A DNA stretch of 6,912 nucleotides from JAWXUT01 sp044426075 (lineage in GTDB: Bacteria; Bacillota; Clostridia; Christensenellales; DTU072), in NCBI GenBank assembly GCA_044426075.1, contig JAWXUT010000092.1, positions 1 to 6,912 on the forward strand. The letters are read 5' to 3'. The notes under the pieces were generated by a model that did not search any database, was not told where the DNA came from, and saw only the letters and a program-made list of their open reading frames with translations. The first letter of the stretch is position 1; every line of letters begins with the position of its first letter. Of the stretch, positions 4,462 through 6,912 are shown piece by piece. A program made the translations under genes and the position numbers.

Positions 4462-6912
4462 TTATTTAAACATAGGTCCGTATGTTTTGCGGACGCAATA
4501 ATTATGCAGTTTACGGCATAGCATTATTACAATAACAACAAGTATTGCAACAGAAACACCTATAAAGAAGTAGGCAAGAGGGTCTATTGTGTCGGATGTT
4601 GAAGTGATTGTGGATGATGAAACAGAGGTTGTTGCTTTGTCGGAATATAGCACCACATATTGTCCGCCGTCTGTTATGTTAAATGAAGCATAATTTTGAT
4701 TTTCAGCGCTGTAAACGTCGCATTGAAGTATGGTTGAACTGATGTCTTCTACCTTAACAACAAAGAAATCGTAGGCAGTTAAATCTAGGTTATTTGGCAG
4801 TTTAACTGTTATTTCGAGGTCGGTTGTGTCGGGAAAATCGAGTGCATTGTAGTCTGAATCGTGCAAATCCACAACAAAACTTAGCGCTTGATTGTTGTCA
4901 ATAAGCAAGCTGCTGAGCGCGGTCAATGTGTCGGTTGAAGGGGTGTTTTCAGTTAAAGAAAGCACAGCATTTTCCGTTGCAATGCTTGTAGATATGCTGG
5001 AACTGCCGCTGATACTGAAGTCTTCGGGCACAACATCTATCACTTGCATTTGCGCATTTTGGGAGGTGGTCGCGTAAATTATAATGTCGCAAGCGGGCAT
5101 CGTAAAGCAATAATTGCCGTCATTTTCTGTAATAGAAACACCGCTGTTGTCGCAACTAATAGCGTCTAAAATGTATGAATCAAGCACCGTACACATCACA
5201 ATAACAGTGTCACCAAAGCACGCAACAAGCGCACCATTTAGTGTGCATCCCGTGGTAGAAACATAGCTTATACTATAAATATCCGCAATAAGTACGGCAG
5301 AATAAGTTGCTACATTTCCAACAATTCCGGTGCAAACAAAGTGCGAAAATGTATATCCTTCGCAAACTATATCCGCAATATCGCCCTGTGGTTCGGCGTT
5401 GATTTCACCTATAATTGAACCCAAAAGTTCGCCGTTACAATAGTAATTATTGATGTATAGCGCACTATAAATTGCAAAATAATTAGCGTCTGCTGCAACC
5501 TCAATTATATCAGCGCTCCACCCCTCAAATGAATACAAATCTAGCTCTATATCGGTAGGTGGAGTGGGCAGCGAACCATAACTTACAACTTCTGTATAAA
5601 CATCGCTGTTATTTAATCCATAATAAAAAGTAATTATGTAATTTGTAACCTCATATTTTGCATACAAAGTAGTATTTTTAGTAGCAGAAAATGCCGTTCC
5701 AACAGTGCTAAAATCCTCATCAAAATACCAAGCAACAAACGTCATTCCAGTAACAACATCGGGTGCATAATCTGCTGGATTTATTGTAGAATTATAGCCG
5801 ACTGTAATCAAAAATTCGCTTGTGTCTGCAACAAAATTTATGCTTATTTCTGCGGGCACTACACTATAATAAATTGTTGTATTTTCATTCTCTTCGCCGT
5901 ATGCAACAGTTGGGATAGGTGAGGTTAAATCTTCATCTATAAACCAACCTAAAAATAAATATCCTTCTAAATTAAGGGCGTCAATAGTAACAGCGTTTCC
6001 ATAATAAAATGAATAAACAGTGTTATCATAACTAGAAATATAGTTAACTTCATATGGATAATCAGATTGTGTTATTGTTACAAAAACATCACTTATGGGC
6101 ATCCAAAATGTGTTATCTAGTATATCAATCTCTTTATTATTAGAATCTACAGCTACAACACTGTTTAATGAATATCCTGCGCCTATCTCATAAAATATAG
6201 TAATCAATTCACCATAAGTTGCCGTTTGTGATGAGGTGTAAGCGGTTATTTCATCCGTTGTTGTAATAGAAATATTGTATGCTATTGCAGTAAAAATCCC
6301 TTCAATTGTGCAGTCGCCAACCACAACAAATGTGTCGCAATAAATAGCATTCCCGTCGCTCCATCCGCTAAAATTATAACCTACTTTACTGGGCACTGGT
6401 AGCTCCACTGTTGTGCCATAATATGCTGTTATTGTATACTTTGTTATTGCATCAACTTGGCAGTTTATGGTGTATGCAATATACGTTTCTTTTGCATACA
6501 AATGCACATCTCCAGTGCACGCCGAACCAAAGCTATATTTTGCGCCCTCATCGTTCATCCAATAGTTTAACTCCAACCACGAAAATGACGCCTCATATGT
6601 GCTAAATTCATAAATATTTTCCCCATAATTTATGGTGTAACTATGCACTTGTTCGCCATAAACATTGTAGAAAAACACCTCAAATGTGTGTATCAAATAA
6701 GTGGCATACAAATCTAGCTCTGTGGTTATTGTGCTCTCAAAATCATATTTGTTCCCGTCGATGTCTGCCCAATACAAAAAGGTGTAGCCCGTAACTTCTG
6801 GTGCGTCTATAGCAGAAGCAGAGTTGCCATAATCTACACTAACTTTTTCTAAATATTCAGAATCAATATTATAGAATGCAACATCGTAACTGTTAATTTC
6901 GTATTTTGCATA
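4462..6912 (-). CDS. InlB-like repeat surface protein with C-terminal membrane anchor (N-terminus beyond window)
   Basis: The frame is open from the window edge (6912) to a TAA at 4464-4462, giving 816 visible residues; the true start and signal peptide lie outside. An in-frame TTG at 6777 is internal: the 45 codons before it encode another repeat beginning YAKYE, so it is not the start. Residues 1-618 form about nine tandem beta units of the InlB B-repeat kind (YGxx...GYxFxGW...LYAKY) and its divergent relative (F-MP--D at 269-275 and 603-609). Residues 622-757 form a membrane-proximal beta domain with VKLPNNLDL and DGGQYVVLYS, a pattern common before anchors in Firmicutes surface proteins. 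A Ser/Thr linker (about 758-776), one membrane helix (about 779-799) and the basic tail RKLHNYCVRKTYGPMFK follow. There is no LPXTG sorting signal, so it is probably held by the membrane helix. A role in adhesion or envelope structure is inferred from the repeat family only. The ectodomain is acidic, lacks arginine and is cysteine-rich. Confidence 0.88.
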   Translation of the reverse strand, partial: YAKYEINSYDVAFYNIDSEYLEKVSVDYGNSASAIDAPEVTGYTFLYWADIDGNKYDFESTITTELDLYATYLIHTFEVFFYNVYGEQVHSYTINYGENIYEFSTYEASFSWLELNYWMNDEGAKYSFGSACTGDVHLYAKETYIAYTINCQVDAITKYTITAYYGTTVELPVPSKVGYNFSGWSDGNAIYCDTFVVVGDCTIEGIFTAIAYNISITTTDEITAYTSSQTATYGELITIFYEIGAGYSLNSVVAVDSNNKEIDILDNTFWMPISDVFVTITQSDYPYEVNYISSYDNTVYSFYYGNAVTIDALNLEGYLFLGWFIDEDLTSPIPTVAYGEENENTTIYYSVVPAEISINFVADTSEFLITVGYNSTINPADYAPDVVTGMTFVAWYFDEDFSTVGTAFSATKNTTLYAKYEVTNYIITFYYGLNNSDVYTEVVSYGSLPTPPTDIELDLYSFEGWSADIIEVAADANYFAIYSALYINNYYCNGELLGSIIGEINAEPQGDIADIVCEGYTFSHFVCTGIVGNVATYSAVLIADIYSISYVSTTGCTLNGALVACFGDTVIVMCTVLDSYILDAISCDNSGVSITENDGNYCFTMPACDIIIYATTSQNAQMQVIDVVPEDFSISGSSSISTSIATENAVLSLTENTPSTDTLTALSSLLIDNNQALSFVVDLHDSDYNALDFPDTTDLEITVKLPNNLDLTAYDFFVVKVEDISSTILQCDVYSAENQNYASFNITDGGQYVVLYSDKATTSVSSSTITSTSDTIDPLAYFFIGVSVAILVVIVIMLCRKLHNYCVRKTYGPMFK
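4516..4578 (-). other. C-terminal transmembrane anchor of the surface protein
   Basis: Residues 779-799 (LAYFFIGVSVAILVVIVIMLC) form an uncharged stretch of 21 residues. They are followed at once by RKLH and a tail of 17 residues with five basic side chains, as expected for a stop-transfer helix with an intracellular C-terminus. No LPXTG-like motif precedes it. Confidence 0.85.
5059..6912 (-). repeat. About nine diverged InlB-like tandem repeats (protein level)
   Basis: Approximate units by residue of the visible protein: 1-72, 73-143, 144-210, 211-285, 286-352, 353-421, 422-484, 485-541 and 542-618. Most share a beta strand, YG, then G-(Y/M)-x-F-x-x-W, then a closing strand such as LYAKY. 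Clear GY-F-GW cores are at 178-184 (GYNFSGW) and 317-323 (GYLFLGW), with variants GMTFVAW (389-395) and YSFEGW (460-465). Units 4 and 9 are of the divergent type, lack the GW core and end in F-MP--D. Pairwise identity looks low and no long DNA repeat is evident, so the array is old rather than recently amplified. Confidence 0.75.

Noticed and set aside
4424..4464. Intrinsic terminator pair between the convergent genes
   Set aside because: The inverted repeats are built only of A/T pairs and no long T-run follows, so they were described as weak structure rather than called terminators.
6411..6605. Small plus-strand frame with hydrophobic start inside the surface protein gene
   Set aside because: It is antisense to the repeat array, rich in Leu/His/Thr as expected from the complement of its codons, with no convincing Shine-Dalgarno or family resemblance.
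6775..6777. TTG as possible start of the surface protein
   Set aside because: The frame continues open to the window edge and the preceding 45 codons encode a good InlB-like repeat, so TTG is an internal leucine.

Overview
The window comes from a low-GC bacterium. Shine-Dalgarno sites, near-consensus sigma-A type promoters, Gram-positive style InlB-like repeats and the standard genetic code (TGG for Trp, TAA stops) suggest a member of the Bacillota, plausibly an uncultured host-associated Clostridia-like lineage. This placement is inference from style, not from a marker gene.

Layout: (1) 1-524, minus strand: N-terminal 174 codons of aspartate-semialdehyde dehydrogenase (asd), cut by the left edge. 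(2) 525-731: a 207-bp divergent promoter region with one well-formed promoter facing each way. (3) 732-4405, plus strand: a tight three-gene cluster, probably one operon. It encodes a polytopic membrane protein resembling the YesL/DUF624 group with a poly-lysine tail, the redox-regulated chaperone Hsp33 (hslO) starting 1 base after the previous stop, and a 589-residue TPR-like protein of unknown function with a possible C-terminal helix-turn-helix, starting 19 bases after hslO. (4) 4406-4461: a 56-bp A/T-only convergent gap. (5) 4462-6912, minus strand: the C-terminal 816 residues of a large surface protein made of about nine diverged InlB-like repeats, a membrane-proximal beta domain, a Ser/Thr linker and one C-terminal transmembrane helix. 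Its N-terminus lies beyond the right edge.

The operon combines a membrane protein, an oxidation-activated holdase chaperone and a TPR scaffold-like protein. A shared role in envelope or protein-folding stress is possible, but the only support is gene order. The most unusual object is the surface protein: its visible ectodomain has no arginine, its segment of about 284 residues from 420 to 703 has neither lysine nor arginine, and it carries 14 cysteines, nine of them within 117 residues. No CRISPR array, mobile element, tRNA, rRNA or recognised defence system is visible.
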